This document shows, piece by piece, positions 23,178 to 23,917 of a DNA stretch of 23,917 bases. How positions within the stretch are numbered: the stretch's first letter is position 1; every line of letters starts with the position of its first letter. Under the pieces are notes generated by a model, which worked only from the letters and a program-made list of their open reading frames with translations, ran no database searches and was not told the origin of the DNA. The stretch spans positions 1 to 23,917 of the forward strand of contig DLYY01000163.1 in NCBI GenBank assembly GCA_003447535.1. The letters are read 5' to 3'. Origin of the DNA: Bacteroidota bacterium (lineage in GTDB: Bacteria; Bacteroidota; Bacteroidia; Chitinophagales; UBA8649). The position numbers and the translations under genes are program-made.

Positions 23178-23917
23178 ATGGCAAATCACGGCAAAATTAT
23201 CTCTATCATCGGCCCAATAGTCGACGTTCGATTCGAAGGGTCAGACAATGCCTTACCTAAAATTCTTAATGCATTAGAAGTTATCAAAAGTGGCGACGAA
23301 AAAGTCATTCTTGAGTGCCAGCAGCATCTTGGAGAAGATAGTGTTCGCTGTATAGCCATGGATGCTACGGAAGGGTTAACAAGAGGCATGAAAGTCGCTG
23401 ATACTGGAGCACCTATCAAAATGCCAAAAGGAGAAGCCATTCGAGGCCGCCTTTTCAATGTGGTGGGTGATGTTATTGATGGTATTGGTGAACCCCTTGA
23501 TAAAAAAGATGGAATGCCTATCCACCGGAAGCCACCTAAATACGAGGATCTCTCTACGGAGTCTGAAGTACTTTATACAGGGATTAAAGTCATTGACCTA
23601 ATCGAGCCTTATTCAAAGGGAGGTAAGATTGGTCTGTTCGGAGGAGCTGGAGTAGGTAAGACCGTTTTGATCATGGAATTGATTAACAACATTGCCAAAG
23701 CCCACTCAGGACTATCGGTTTTTGCAGGAGTTGGAGAACGAACTCGTGAAGGGAATGATCTCTTGCGGGAAATGATTGAATCTGGTGTTATCCGATATGG
23801 AAAAGAATTTGAAAAGTCGCTCCATGAAGGAGGTTGGGACGTTAGCAAAGTAGACATGGATGAGTTGTCTAAATCACAGGCGACCCTTGTATTTGGTCAA
23901 ATGAATGAACCTCCAGG
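23178..23917 (+). CDS. atpD: ATP synthase F1 subunit beta (partial, C-terminus cut by window edge)
   Basis: The catalytic subunit of the F1 ATP synthase; 246 residues are present and the rest lies beyond the right edge. It begins MANHGKIISIIGPIVDVRFE. The P-loop GGAGVGKT is at 155-162 and GVGERTREGNDLLREM follows, with FGQMNEPPG at the edge. Between VIRYG and FGQMNEPPG lies a longer-than-usual segment, KEFEKSLHEGGWDVSKVDMD, which I recall as an insertion shared by Bacteroidota beta subunits. The start ATG 23178 follows a consensus promoter. atpD is divergent from priA, and the next gene is probably atpC, as is usual in this phylum, though it is not in the window. Confidence 0.97.
   Translation, partial: MANHGKIISIIGPIVDVRFEGSDNALPKILNALEVIKSGDEKVILECQQHLGEDSVRCIAMDATEGLTRGMKVADTGAPIKMPKGEAIRGRLFNVVGDVIDGIGEPLDKKDGMPIHRKPPKYEDLSTESEVLYTGIKVIDLIEPYSKGGKIGLFGGAGVGKTVLIMELINNIAKAHSGLSVFAGVGERTREGNDLLREMIESGVIRYGKEFEKSLHEGGWDVSKVDMDELSKSQATLVFGQMNEPP

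Noticed and set aside
1..23917. CRISPR arrays, tRNA or rRNA genes, insertion sequences, phage genes or a defence system.
   Set aside because: I found no spaced direct repeats, transposase or integrase motifs, or structural RNA genes by reading both strands; almost all bases are in ordinary coding regions.

Overview
This window looks like a chromosomal segment of a Bacteroidota bacterium, most likely from the Flavobacteriales or a close relative. The evidence is the gene content and local order: panC and panD next to a flippase-like membrane gene, a short glycogen-synthase-like gene followed by a DUF4270 lipoprotein and glmS, a Porin_10-type porin, and an exported protein often annotated in this phylum as asparagine synthetase B. 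A good Bacteroidota-type promoter (TTTG, 19 bases, TAnnTTTG) stands before atpD. Most genes are housekeeping or envelope genes. I saw no rRNA, tRNA, CRISPR array, insertion sequence, phage gene or defence module.

Layout. Bases 1-1832 hold a leftward operon: panC, panD and a partial flippase-like membrane protein cut by the window edge. Bases 1884-5869 hold a rightward, nearly gapless operon: a glycogen-synthase N-domain protein, a DUF4270 lipoprotein and glmS. A leftward esterase lipoprotein (6029-7087) and the rightward exported AsnB-like protein (7294-8577) diverge from each other. Bases 8603-13575 hold a leftward operon transcribed as dprA, lpxK, purine nucleoside phosphorylase, porin. Bases 13613-17863 hold a rightward pair: an M1 metallopeptidase with a beta-barrel-like C-terminal half, and a PhoD-like phosphoesterase; a small tailless ssb follows (17956-18306). 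Bases 18303-23084 hold a leftward operon transcribed as priA, a spondin-domain lipoprotein, pssA, purS, rsmI. atpD starts at 23178 and runs off the right edge.

How the genes work together. Several genes serve the envelope: glmS supplies glucosamine-6-phosphate for peptidoglycan and LPS, lpxK makes lipid A, pssA makes phosphatidylserine and then phosphatidylethanolamine, and there are three lipoproteins, one porin and one barrel-anchored peptidase. Others serve cofactor and nucleotide metabolism (panC, panD, purS, purine nucleoside phosphorylase), DNA (dprA, ssb, priA), the ribosome (rsmI) and energy (atpD). Genes within operons are packed tightly, with 1-20 base overlaps at most junctions and a longer one of about 47 bases, depending on the lpxK start, between dprA and lpxK.

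I do not see a clear new multi-gene system. The best leads are: (i) the glycogen-synthase-like protein that lacks the KTGGL loop and the second GT-B domain, translationally linked to DUF4270 and glmS; (ii) the exported AsnB-like protein, which has no asparagine synthetase domain; (iii) the M1 peptidase fused to a putative outer-membrane barrel; (iv) a spondin-domain lipoprotein inside a housekeeping operon; (v) a purine nucleoside phosphorylase with Asp where 6-oxopurine-specific enzymes have Asn.
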